DNA of 64,000 nt, from assembly GCF_902489465.1 (NCBI RefSeq), contig NZ_CABTZZ010000001.1:1-64000 (forward strand). The letters are read 5' to 3'. The notes under the pieces were generated by a model. The model ran no database searches. It was not told the origin of the DNA and saw only the letters and a list, made by a program, of their open reading frames with translations. Shown in pieces: positions 40,003-48,471 of the stretch. Within the stretch, counting starts at the first letter, position 1. The number at the start of each line of letters is the position of its first letter. The DNA comes from an uncultured Varibaculum sp. Its GTDB lineage: Bacteria > Actinomycetota > Actinomycetes > Actinomycetales > Actinomycetaceae. A program made the position numbers and the translations under genes.

Positions 40003-42666
40003 ATGGCCGACAAGAAAACCCTGCTAGTAGTTGACGGGCATTCCGCAGCTTTTCGCGCGTTTTACGCCCTCGATCCCGCAAATTTCCGTACCCAAGAGGG
40101 GCAATACACTAACGCGGTGTTCGGGTTCTTGCGGATGCTAGTAAAAATGCTGCAGGATGAACAACCCGACTATTTGGCAGTCGCGTTCGATGTTTCTCGC
40201 CATTCTTTCCGCACCGATCAATACCCTGAATACAAAGCCGGACGTAAACCTACTCCGCCCGAGTTTGCTGGACAAGTTGAACTTATCAAAGAGGCGCTCG
40301 CTCACCTGGGGGTAACCACTTTAGAACAAGAAAATATCGAGGCCGACGATATTTTGGCTACCTTAGCGAGCCGCGGCAGCACCGCCGGGATCCGGGTACT
40401 GGTCGCTAGCGGGGATCGCGACACCTTCCAGCTATCAAACGAGCAGGTTACAGTGCTCTATCCTTCTCGCTCAATCACCGACCTCAAACGGATGACCCCC
40501 AGGGCAATTGAAGAAAAATATGGGGTGCCGCCACACCGCTATCCCGAGATTGCCGCCTTGGTGGGAGAAAAAGCCGATAACCTGCCAGGAGTTCCGGGAG
40601 TAGGGGAGAAAACCGCTGCCTCCTGGATTAATAAATATGACGGTTTAGCGGGAGTAATCGCCCACGCCGCCGATATTGGGGGAAAACGCGGGGAAGACCT
40701 GCGCGCTCACCTCGAGGATGTTAAACGCAACCGGAAACTGAATGCGCTGCTGACCGACCTGGATTTAGGGGTTGAGGTTTCAGAACTCACCTTTGGGAAA
40801 GCTGATGCGGCAAAGCTAGAAAAACTGCTCGACAAATTGGAGATTGGGGAGGGCACTCGTCAGGCTTTAGCTAGTATTCCCGCATTCGCTCTCGGAGCAA
40901 AGCCGGCAGAAAAACGCCCCGAAGTTAAACTTATTGCCCCAGACAAAGTTGCCGCCTGGATAGCTGACCTTAGCGGACAGGTAGGGGCGGTAGTTGAAGG
41001 ACTTAGCACGCCCGGTAGCGGAGAGGCCACCCAGGTTACTTTGGCTAATAAAAATGAAGCTGCCAGTATTAGCCTGATTGAAGGAGACGTAGAAACCGTA
41101 GCGGCGCTGCGCCAGTGGCTGCAAAATCCTCAAGGCAGTGTTTTCCATAACTGGAAGAGCGCCTGGCACGCCCTCAAGGGGGCAGGAATCGCGCTCGGTT
41201 TGCCTAGCTGGGACAGCGAAATTGGTGGGTATCTGTTGGATCCTTCCGCCCGCTCCTATGATATTGAGGTTTTAAGTGGCAAGCTCTTAGGACGAGCTTT
41301 GGTGGTGGAAGAAAAAGAAGCTAGCGGACAGACCGCATTGGATTTTTCGGGTGTTTCTAACACTAAGACGGCGCAGATTGCGGCGGCTTTGCCCGAGATT
41401 GCCAGCGCAGAGCAAGAGCGGTTAGCTACTGGAGGCGCCGAACATTTATGGCTAGAGATGGAACGGCCGGTCGCTAAGATTCTTGCCCAGATGGAAGATA
41501 CCGGGATCGCAGTCTCAGACCAGGTTTTAGGGGATCTCGAGAATGATTTAAGACGGCAAACCGAGGACGCTAAGCAGGCGGCTAGAAGCGAAGTAGATCG
41601 GCCGGAACTGAATCTATCTAGCCCCAAACAGTTACAAGAAGTTTTATTTGACCAGCTGGGGATGCCGAAAACGAAAAAAACTCGCACCGGATACACCACG
41701 AATGCGGATGCTCTGGAGTGGCTGTTTACTAAAACCCAGCATCCGTTCTTGCAGTATTTGCTGGCGCACCGGGACTCGATAAAACTTTTGCAGACCGTGG
41801 AAGGACTGCAAAAGGCAGTTCATGCTGACGGCCGGATCCACACCACCTTTAAGCAAACTGTTACTGCTACCGGCCGGCTTTCCTCTGCCGATCCGAATTT
41901 GCAAAATATCCCGGTACGTTCGGAAACCGGGCAACGTATCCGGGAAGCCTTCGTTTGCGGATCCGGATTTGAAAACTTGATGAGCGTGGATTATTCCCAG
42001 ATTGAGATGCGGGTAATGGCGCATATGTCGGGGGATCAAGATCTGATCGCCGCCATTAAAACCGGTGAAGATTTACACCGCACTATGGCCGCTATGATTT
42101 TTGGGATTCCGTCCGAGCAAGTCGATGACCAGATGCGTTCGAAGGTAAAAGCCACTTCCTATGGTTTGGCTTACGGCTTGTCGGCATATGGTCTGGCCAA
42201 TCAGCTGCGAATTGGCCACAAGGAAGCAGAGAAACTGATGGAGCGTTACTTCGCCCGTTTTGGAAAAGTACGCAGCTATTTGCGGCAAATCGTGGAGGAG
42301 GCACGCAAACACGGCTATACCGAAACTATGCAGGGACGGCGCCGGCAACTCCCCGATCTTAGAAGCTCCAATCACACTTTGCGGCGCATGGCGGAGCGGG
42401 CTGCCCTCAACGCTCCTATCCAGGGAACGGCTGCAGATTTGATGAAGCAGGCCATGATCCGGGTAGATCAGGAACTAAAAGCCCAAAAACTCACCTCGCG
42501 GGTGCTACTGCAGATTCACGACGAATTAATCCTGGAAGTAGCGCCAGGGGAGGAGACCCAGCTGCGCGCCCTCGTGGAAGAAGCGATGTGTCATGCTGCG
42601 GAGCTGTCAGTACCCCTGGTAGTCGGGATTGGGGTGGGTAAAAACTGGCGGAGCGCCGCCCATTAG
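40003..42666 (+). CDS. polA: DNA polymerase I
   Basis: Repair and Okazaki-fragment polymerase, 887 residues. The N-terminal 5'-3' exonuclease domain (about 1-300) shows LLVVDGHSAAFRAFYAL and EADDILATLA. The middle domain lacks the 3'-5' exonuclease acidic residues, as in other actinobacteria, so proofreading is not expected. The polymerase domain has motif A MSVDYSQIEMRVMAHMSGD, motif B RSKVKATSYGLAYGLSAYG and motif C QIHDELILEV. ATG 40003 follows AGGAGGAAAAC. Confidence 0.96.
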   Translation: MADKKTLLVVDGHSAAFRAFYALDPANFRTQEGQYTNAVFGFLRMLVKMLQDEQPDYLAVAFDVSRHSFRTDQYPEYKAGRKPTPPEFAGQVELIKEALAHLGVTTLEQENIEADDILATLASRGSTAGIRVLVASGDRDTFQLSNEQVTVLYPSRSITDLKRMTPRAIEEKYGVPPHRYPEIAALVGEKADNLPGVPGVGEKTAASWINKYDGLAGVIAHAADIGGKRGEDLRAHLEDVKRNRKLNALLTDLDLGVEVSELTFGKADAAKLEKLLDKLEIGEGTRQALASIPAFALGAKPAEKRPEVKLIAPDKVAAWIADLSGQVGAVVEGLSTPGSGEATQVTLANKNEAASISLIEGDVETVAALRQWLQNPQGSVFHNWKSAWHALKGAGIALGLPSWDSEIGGYLLDPSARSYDIEVLSGKLLGRALVVEEKEASGQTALDFSGVSNTKTAQIAAALPEIASAEQERLATGGAEHLWLEMERPVAKILAQMEDTGIAVSDQVLGDLENDLRRQTEDAKQAARSEVDRPELNLSSPKQLQEVLFDQLGMPKTKKTRTGYTTNADALEWLFTKTQHPFLQYLLAHRDSIKLLQTVEGLQKAVHADGRIHTTFKQTVTATGRLSSADPNLQNIPVRSETGQRIREAFVCGSGFENLMSVDYSQIEMRVMAHMSGDQDLIAAIKTGEDLHRTMAAMIFGIPSEQVDDQMRSKVKATSYGLAYGLSAYGLANQLRIGHKEAEKLMERYFARFGKVRSYLRQIVEEARKHGYTETMQGRRRQLPDLRSSNHTLRRMAERAALNAPIQGTAADLMKQAMIRVDQELKAQKLTSRVLLQIHDELILEVAPGEETQLRALVEEAMCHAAELSVPLVVGIGVGKNWRSAAH

Positions 42667-42890
42667 CTCGATCTTTTTTGAGACAGCGGTGAACAAAACC
42701 TGCGAGCTTTCGCCTTGCCCTCGTCCTAGTGACACTGTGTTATCGCCTACAATTTGCCAAAATAGCCTCCGTAAGCGGTCTTTCGGCTGGAGCTGGACGG
42801 GTTTTTGCTGATAGGCTCAACAAGGTTTCTCTTATGAGGAACCAAATTGTCCATATTGTCTATTAAGTCCGTTTTGGAGAAATTATCTCT
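42667..42890. other. rpsA upstream region
   Basis: A 224-base gap between polA and rpsA. TACAAT near 42751 is a plausible -10 box. That would give rpsA a leader of more than 100 bases, long enough for autoregulation. I see no known ribosomal-protein leader motif, and no gene. Confidence 0.35.
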
Positions 42891-44348
42891 ATGACCACCT
42901 CTACTGAGCAGCTGGATCAAGTTGCCGTAAACGATATCGGTTCACAAGAAGAACTACTTGCTGCAATCGATAAAACTATTAAGTACTTTGGCGATGGCGA
43001 CATCGTTACCGGTACTGTCGTGCGGGTCGACCGCGATGAAGTCCTCCTCGATATTGGTTATAAAACCGAGGGCGTTATCCTCTCCCGCGAGCTATCCATC
43101 AAACATGATGTGAGTCCCGAAGACGTTGTCCAGGTGGGCGACGAAATCGAAGCCCTGGTATTGCAGAAGGAAGATAAGGAGGGGCGCTTACTGCTTTCGA
43201 AGAAGCGTGCCCAATACGAGCGTGCCTGGGGCGACGTCCAGAAGGTCAAGGAAGCCGATGGCGTGGTCACCGGTACCGTGATCGAGGTGGTCAAGGGCGG
43301 TCTGATTTTGGATATCGGTCTGCGTGGTTTCTTGCCGGCATCTCTGGTTGAGATGCGTCGGGTACGTGACCTCGCTCCCTATATTGGTCGGGAGCTCGAA
43401 GCTAAGATTATTGAACTGGATGAGAACCGCAATAACGTGGTGCTTTCCCGTCGTGCCTGGTTGGAGCAAACTCAGGCGGAGGTACGCACCCAGTTCTTGG
43501 ATACCTTACAAAAGGGTCAGATCCGTTCCGGTGTGGTTTCCTCCATCGTCAACTTTGGTGCCTTCGTGGATCTGGGCGGAGTAGACGGCCTGGTGCACGT
43601 ATCCGAACTGTCCTGGAAGCATATCGATCACCCCTCCGAAGTGGTGGAAGTTGGCCAGGAAGTTTCGGTCGAGGTACTGGATGTGGATATGGATCGCGAA
43701 CGGGTTTCGCTGTCCCTGAAGGCCACCCAGGAAGATCCTTGGCAGACTTTTGCTCGTACCCACGCTATCGGTCAAGTGGTACCGGGCAAGGTAACTAAAC
43801 TGGTTCCCTTCGGCGCGTTTGTACGGGTCGAGGACGGAATCGAAGGCTTGGTGCATATCTCTGAACTGGCGCAGCGTCACGTAGAGGTACCGGAGCAGGT
43901 CGTTAAAGTTGGCGAAGAAGTATTCGTTAAGGTTATCGACATTGATTTGGATCGTCGCCGGATTTCGTTGTCGCTCAAGCAGGCGAACGAGGGTGTTGAC
44001 CCGAACACTACTGAGTTTGATCCTTCGCTGTATGGCATGACCGCCGAATACGATGAAGAGGGCAACTACAAGTACCCCGAAGGCTTCGATCCGGAAACTA
44101 ATGAATGGATGGAAGGTTACGAGGCACAGCGGGAAGCTTGGGAAGAAGAATACGCCCAGGCTGAAGCCCGGTGGAAGGCACACAAGGAGCAGGTGGCTAA
44201 GGCTCTGGAAGCCGACACTGAAGCCGCCGCTACTCGTCCGGATCCCGCCGAGAACGCTAGCTACTCCACCGAGAGTGAAGACTCGGCTGGCACTCTGGCT
44301 TCCGATGAAGCCCTAGCTGCTCTCCGCGAGAAGCTAACTGGCGAATAA
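42891..44348 (+). CDS. rpsA: 30S ribosomal protein S1
   Basis: mRNA-binding ribosomal protein of 485 residues with four S1 domains, starting near residues 36, 121, 206 and 291 (for example GDIVTGTVVRVDRDEVLLDIGYKTEG, SGVVSSIVNFGAFVDLGGVDGLVHVSELSW). Actinobacterial S1 normally has four domains. The acidic, Glu/Ala-rich C-terminal 130 residues are unstructured. A long leader precedes ATG 42891, and a strong terminator follows. Confidence 0.96.
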   Translation: MTTSTEQLDQVAVNDIGSQEELLAAIDKTIKYFGDGDIVTGTVVRVDRDEVLLDIGYKTEGVILSRELSIKHDVSPEDVVQVGDEIEALVLQKEDKEGRLLLSKKRAQYERAWGDVQKVKEADGVVTGTVIEVVKGGLILDIGLRGFLPASLVEMRRVRDLAPYIGRELEAKIIELDENRNNVVLSRRAWLEQTQAEVRTQFLDTLQKGQIRSGVVSSIVNFGAFVDLGGVDGLVHVSELSWKHIDHPSEVVEVGQEVSVEVLDVDMDRERVSLSLKATQEDPWQTFARTHAIGQVVPGKVTKLVPFGAFVRVEDGIEGLVHISELAQRHVEVPEQVVKVGEEVFVKVIDIDLDRRRISLSLKQANEGVDPNTTEFDPSLYGMTAEYDEEGNYKYPEGFDPETNEWMEGYEAQREAWEEEYAQAEARWKAHKEQVAKALEADTEAAATRPDPAENASYSTESEDSAGTLASDEALAALREKLTGE

Positions 44349-44395
44349 ACAGTTAATCGCAGTTCTCCTTAGGAACTGTGACGCTTAACTTTCAG

Positions 44396-44433
44396 GGTGG
44401 GCAGAAGCAGAAATGCTTCTGCCCACCTTTTTT
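44396..44433 (+). terminator. Rho-independent terminator of rpsA
   Basis: A perfect 14-bp stem, GGTGGGCAGAAGCA (44396-44409) with TGCTTCTGCCCACC (44414-44427), a GAAA tetraloop and then a run of seven T. Confidence 0.95.
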
Positions 44434-44512
44434 ATTTCTAAAGGCAGAGCCGTGAAATGCGGATATTCGCATTGATTTTTCTATCTGGCGCTTTCCTGGG
44501 GCTAATGCCTGG

Positions 44513-44518
44513 TAGCGT
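44513..44518 (+). promoter_or_regulatory. Leaderless -10 box of the gene at 44525
   Basis: TAGCGT lies 6 bases before ATG 44525. Confidence 0.45.
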
Positions 44519-44524
44519 GAAGCT

Positions 44525-45016
44525 ATGAAGCAGATGCTGGGCAGCGATGATGAGGGCAAGAATAGTGGCTCCTTGTCACCAAATACGCAGTCGTCTAACC
44601 CCTATGGGCCTCCCGGTCAGATTCTGCCTGCCGGGCAGCCGCCAGCACCTGCTCCCTATCCTCCCACCCAGCCCTATCAGGGCGGCGGGCAGCCCTACCT
44701 GCAGCCGGGAGGCACGCCGGCGTCACTTCCGGCAGTATTTCCTGTGGGGTATCAGGCACAGGTAGCGGGGTATGCCCCTAATCCGGCGGGCTCTGTTAAC
44801 GTCCACTTGCCAGAACGCAGCAATTCGTCCTCTAAGAGAGTGCCAGTCGCGTTGTTAATTATCGGGATAGTTATCGCGACTGCCTATCTAGGGTTCTTGC
44901 TGCTGGTACTGCTAAAACCGGAGATTTTGGCGTTGCCTGCTGTGTCTTCACTGCCGGTTTCGGCAATCGGGCACGCGGGTCAACTGCTTGCTAGCAGCCC
45001 TATAGGGCTGTGGTGA
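44525..45016 (+). CDS. Proline-rich single-pass membrane protein, function unknown
   Basis: I do not recognise this 163-residue protein. The first 95 residues are low-complexity and rich in Pro, Gly, Gln and Tyr (for example PPAPAPYPPTQPYQGGGQPY). A basic patch (SSSKRVP) precedes one membrane helix, VALLIIGIVIATAYLGFLLLVLL (about 107-129), and a short extracytoplasmic tail of about 34 residues. Topology should be N-terminus in, C-terminus out. It is followed 29 bases later by another unknown protein with an N-terminal helix, and the two may form a unit. Such Pro-rich actinobacterial membrane proteins often lie at the wall or division site, but nothing here proves that. Confidence 0.65.
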   Translation: MKQMLGSDDEGKNSGSLSPNTQSSNPYGPPGQILPAGQPPAPAPYPPTQPYQGGGQPYLQPGGTPASLPAVFPVGYQAQVAGYAPNPAGSVNVHLPERSNSSSKRVPVALLIIGIVIATAYLGFLLLVLLKPEILALPAVSSLPVSAIGHAGQLLASSPIGLW

Positions 45017-45045
45017 ATATCGGGTTATAAGGTAGGTAGATAACG

Positions 45046-46611
45046 ATGTTAGCTTCCCCAGCTTCCAGTAGCGCCGGTAATAAAGGCAACTTGGTGCTGC
45101 GTCTACTGGCGGTGCTGGTTACCTTGGTACTGGTAGATTTGGCGCTGACTGTCTACGTGTTTGTTCTCTCCGATAGCAGCGGCAAACTGGGTGCGGGAGC
45201 AGCCAAGGAAAAACCACCCACTGTTTCCACGGTGATTGAAGTACACAAACAGATAAAAAGTGACTCTTTTACTCCCTATATAGCTGCTGAATCCAGTCCG
45301 GCACTGATGGTTAAAGAGAGCCTCGAGATCTGGCTAATTTTTAATACCAGCGAAGGAGCTAGTGCCCAGCCACTATCTGGGGATGGGAAAGCGAAAGGAG
45401 AACCGTTTAGTTTGCCAGCCTGCGATAACGGCCTGGCGCAACCCTATGAGGCATTCGGGGGACAGATAGTTTGCAAAGGTGCCCTGGGAGAGAAGGAGAA
45501 CCCGGCCTCGGCTGCTGGCGCGAAAACTGGTGAGTGCGCGGGGGAGGTAATCTACCAAGACACTCAGGTAATGGTCTGCGCTGAGCCGGCTGCTAAAGGC
45601 GCCAAAACGGTTAGTTATATGCAGGCAGGAAAGACTATCTGGGAAACTAGTCTGCCGGGACAACCCGCTATAGCAGCCAATAGTAAATCCATTTGGGCAA
45701 CTCGCCTAACCGATAAGCAGGGCAAAGTCAGTTACCAAAGATTTGATGTACCCGGGGCACCAGCTGCTGGTAGTGAAAAACCGGCCGGCTGGGATGCGAT
45801 TAAGAAAGTAGATTTCCAAAATATAACCCTAAGTATCATCACCATCGGTACTGCCAAATATAACGATCTTCCCCTGAGCGATGGTAGGTGGAGGGAGGCA
45901 CCGGAGCGAGATACAGGACTAGCCCTGGGGATCAGAAAAAATGATAAGGTCTATGCCGATAGCAATGGTGATGGCTATTTAGACTTTGCGCAGGTTCTCT
46001 ACCTACAAACTGCCGGAGGAGAAATACCCGAAAGAGATGAGGGAGAACTTACCTTCCAAGGGCGAGTTCACCAGATACTGGTGTGGATTTGGGATCCAGA
46101 AAGTCAAAAACCAAAGTTGATGGATTCTCCACTAATTTCTCCGACTATTGGTCCCTATTGCGGTGCGGGATACGATTCAGAAATCCCATTCGCAGCAGAT
46201 CTATCCGCTGTGGAAGGCCTGGGGTTAAAAGTTAAGTATCTTTATAGCCAGGCTAGCTGGAATGATGTTGTCGTTGAAGGTAAAGGCATGGAGCAGTTGA
46301 CCCAAGTTTCTCGCAGTGAAGAAGCAGAATATCGGGTAGTTAAGGACAACTTGGTGAGGATAGTGAACGGAAGTGCTACCGCAGTAGTACCGCCTGAGGG
46401 TTGCATTGAAATCATGGAGGAAGACGAAGATGTGAACGACGTTCCGGATTTATTGCCCTTCCGCGGAGCTGATGCTTCCCTAGCAGTTTCTCCCAAAAAG
46501 TTTAAGAACGTTAATTACTGGTTCCCAGTATGGAAAGATTCCCAAGGAAATGTCTTGTGGTATGCCGTTGACCAGTTACACGATAATTATGTGCTCGGCT
46601 GGTCAAAGTAA
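45046..46611 (+). CDS. Large membrane-anchored extracytoplasmic protein, function unknown
   Basis: Not recognised. 521 residues: a short polar N-terminus, one hydrophobic helix (about 17-40, LVLRLLAVLVTLVLVDLALTVYV) acting as anchor or uncleaved signal, then an extracytoplasmic domain of about 480 residues. It holds six cysteines that could form disulfides and one EF-hand-like acidic loop, DSNGDGYLD (about residues 304-312). DVNDVPD and other acidic patches lie near the C-terminus. There is no LPXTG motif or lipobox. Translation starts at ATG 45046 after a weak ribosome site, 29 bases from the Pro-rich membrane protein gene. It may be a lineage-specific surface protein. Confidence 0.65.
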   Translation: MLASPASSSAGNKGNLVLRLLAVLVTLVLVDLALTVYVFVLSDSSGKLGAGAAKEKPPTVSTVIEVHKQIKSDSFTPYIAAESSPALMVKESLEIWLIFNTSEGASAQPLSGDGKAKGEPFSLPACDNGLAQPYEAFGGQIVCKGALGEKENPASAAGAKTGECAGEVIYQDTQVMVCAEPAAKGAKTVSYMQAGKTIWETSLPGQPAIAANSKSIWATRLTDKQGKVSYQRFDVPGAPAAGSEKPAGWDAIKKVDFQNITLSIITIGTAKYNDLPLSDGRWREAPERDTGLALGIRKNDKVYADSNGDGYLDFAQVLYLQTAGGEIPERDEGELTFQGRVHQILVWIWDPESQKPKLMDSPLISPTIGPYCGAGYDSEIPFAADLSAVEGLGLKVKYLYSQASWNDVVVEGKGMEQLTQVSRSEEAEYRVVKDNLVRIVNGSATAVVPPEGCIEIMEEDEDVNDVPDLLPFRGADASLAVSPKKFKNVNYWFPVWKDSQGNVLWYAVDQLHDNYVLGWSK

Positions 46612-46709
46612 ACTAGTTACCACTTCGAACTAGGCTCTAGTATCTTTCGATAGCTATTGCCTGGTTACGGACAGGTAATTTCCACTTGGGCGGAAAGGTA
46701 ATCGCTAGG

Positions 46710-46715
46710 TAGGCT
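46710..46715 (+). promoter_or_regulatory. Leaderless -10 box of coaE
   Basis: TAGGCT lies 6 bases before GTG 46722. Confidence 0.5.
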
Positions 46716-46721
46716 GGCATC

Positions 46722-47384
46722 GTGAGTGAACTATTGATTTACCGTAACCCGGATCGAGGAGCCCGCTGGGCGGCGGCTTCGCCCACGAACGCCCTCTCCG
46801 TGGCAGTAACTGGAGGTATCGGTTCCGGTAAATCTACTGCGGTAAAAACCTTAAAAGCGCTAGGGGCTAAGACTTGCAGCGCCGATGAACTGGCGGGACA
46901 GGCATTGGTCGATTTAGCGCCCGATATTGCCCGTGCTTTTGATCATCCCGAATGGGAAACCGGTGTTGATCGCCGCGCCCTCGCCGCGATCGTGTTTAAT
47001 AATCCCGATGCCCGCCGCCTCCTAGAATCCATAACTCACCCCTATATTGCGTTCCTTTCTGATCGTTTCTTTGCCTCCCTCACCCCGGGGGACATTGGTA
47101 TTTACGATATTCCGTTGCTGGCCGAAAACCTGAACGCGCGCGCTTTTGACGTGATCGTGGCAGTGAGTGCGCCCCTCAAACAGCGTTATCAGCGACTGCT
47201 TCAACGCTCCGGTATGGAGCCGGCACAAGTAGACGCCCGGATTGCCGCCCAAGCCAGTGAAGAACAACGCCGCGCCATTGCCAACTTTGAGCTGGTAAAT
47301 GATACTACCCGCGAAGATTTGCGGCGTATCATCGCCTCGGAGTTATGGCCGGAGCTGCGGCGCCTGGCCAATGGAGAAAACTGA
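46722..47384 (+). CDS. coaE: Dephospho-CoA kinase
   Basis: Last enzyme of coenzyme A synthesis, 220 residues. The P-loop is VTGGIGSGKSTAV (about 29-41), CSADELAGQAL carries the substrate-binding Asp, and ITHPYI and YDIPLLAE are family signatures. A 25-residue N-terminal extension precedes the core. The gene lies downstream of polA-rpsA as in mycobacteria, but here two unknown genes have come between. A 106-nt structured repeat begins 55 bases after the stop. Confidence 0.94.
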   Translation: MSELLIYRNPDRGARWAAASPTNALSVAVTGGIGSGKSTAVKTLKALGAKTCSADELAGQALVDLAPDIARAFDHPEWETGVDRRALAAIVFNNPDARRLLESITHPYIAFLSDRFFASLTPGDIGIYDIPLLAENLNARAFDVIVAVSAPLKQRYQRLLQRSGMEPAQVDARIAAQASEEQRRAIANFELVNDTTREDLRRIIASELWPELRRLANGEN

Positions 47385-47439
47385 TTGCCAGCTGCTCACG
47401 CGCGAAATCGAGTTTTCATACCGTTAGTTCTCGATCTCC

Positions 47440-47545
47440 GCGCGGGCAGAGGTTTTTCCTCCTGCCCAAAAACTCGAAAAAGCCACGGGCTTTTTTTCGA
47501 GTTTTACGCCCACCTAGCCTACTCGGATAAAACCTCTGCCCGCGC
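47440..47545 (+). repeat. 106-nt covarying double-stem element, copy B
   Basis: The outer stem (47440-47456 with 47529-47545) is a perfect 17 bp. The inner stem (47469-47484 with 47488-47505) is 16 bp with a 3-base loop and a two-T bulge. Internal strands are TCCTCCTGCCCA (47457-47468) and a 23-base strand ending CCTACTCGGAT (47506-47528). Length, layout and loop strands match copy A at 31856-31961, while most stem positions differ yet still pair. Confidence 0.85.
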
Positions 47546-47733
47546 CTCCTAGACATTCAGGCGACAAATTCGAACTAATGAAGCTAATAACCGCATAGGA
47601 AAAGCCTTGCCCGCGTGGCTTGTTATTGACACAGCAGGCCCCAGTTATCTCCAGGCAGTATAAAACGAGAACCTAACGCGGCAGTCTGGGCCTAACTGGA
47701 CGAGTACCCCGGGGAGACTGCTAGATTAGGCAG
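47546..47733. other. Gap between the structured element and the queuosine genes
   Basis: I see no gene in these 188 bases. I looked for a preQ1 riboswitch ahead of the transporter and did not find one; the transporter start also looks leaderless. Confidence 0.35.
47722..47727 (+). promoter_or_regulatory. Leaderless -10 box of the queuosine transporter gene
   Basis: TAGATT lies 6 bases before GTG 47734. Confidence 0.5.
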
Positions 47734-48471
47734 GTGACAACTATGGCGAAATCTGAAAGATCTCTATCTCCGCAACCGCGCGACCTCGAAAAAAATGCTT
47801 CCACAGGTGCAAATGCCGCGATCTTTGCCCGCACCCCGCGCGGCCTTTTTGATGTTTGCGTTATTTTCTTTGTGACCTTTCTACTAATCGCCAATATTTG
47901 TGCCACTAAAGCGATTCAGATCGGGCCGATTGTTTTTGACGGGGGAGCTATTTTATTTCCCTTAACTTATGTTTTAGGCGACGTGATTAGTGAAGTCTGG
48001 GGGCTAAAGGCGGCTAAACGGGCTATCTTAATGGGCTTCGTGATTTCCGTAATGGCCTCTGTGACTTTTTGGGTAGTGGGAATGCTGCCGCCGGAAGCCT
48101 CTTATCAAAATAACGCTGCCTTCCAGAGCGTGCTCGGGTTTGTACCCCGCATCGTGATCGCCTCGATGGCCGGTTACGTGCTGGGAAACTGGCTTAATGC
48201 CTATGTGCTGGTGAAAATCAAAGAGCGCTGGGGTGAGAACAATCTTTGGGTTCGTCTAGTGACCTCTACCCTGGCCGGCGAACTAGTAGATTCCATTGTT
48301 TTTTGTGCTATCGCTTTTGGGGGAATCATGAGTTTGCCCCAACTGCTGATCTATATTTTCCTCGGCGGATACCTGTATAAATGCGCGGTAGAAATCCTTT
48401 GTCTACCCTTTACTTACCTAGTGATTGCCCGGGTAAAGAAACACGAAAGGTATGGCCTTGACATTCACTAA
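47734..48471 (+). CDS. yhhQ: Queuosine precursor transporter (YhhQ/VUT family)
   Basis: Membrane transporter of 245 residues with about six helices. The family signature is clear: NICATKAIQIGPIVFDGGAILFPLTYVLGDVISEVWG, and later LVTSTLAGELVDSIVFCAIAF. Members import preQ0, preQ1 or queuine. It overlaps tgt by 20 bases, so import and insertion of the base are coupled genetically. No queA, queG or queH gene is in this window; if absent from the genome, the imported molecule may be queuine itself. GTG 47734 fits the -10 box; ATG 47743 is an alternative start. Confidence 0.9.
   Translation: MTTMAKSERSLSPQPRDLEKNASTGANAAIFARTPRGLFDVCVIFFVTFLLIANICATKAIQIGPIVFDGGAILFPLTYVLGDVISEVWGLKAAKRAILMGFVISVMASVTFWVVGMLPPEASYQNNAAFQSVLGFVPRIVIASMAGYVLGNWLNAYVLVKIKERWGENNLWVRLVTSTLAGELVDSIVFCAIAFGGIMSLPQLLIYIFLGGYLYKCAVEILCLPFTYLVIARVKKHERYGLDIH

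Noticed and set aside
40003..42666. Loss of proofreading residues in DNA polymerase I as a novelty
   Set aside because: A degenerate 3'-5' exonuclease domain is usual in actinobacterial PolA.
43506..44183. 225-codon minus-strand frame opposite rpsA
   Set aside because: Shadow of S1; no start signal and no conserved motif.
47546..47733. A preQ1 riboswitch before yhhQ-tgt
   Set aside because: No matching pseudoknot pattern could be found, and the start of yhhQ appears leaderless, leaving no room for a leader.
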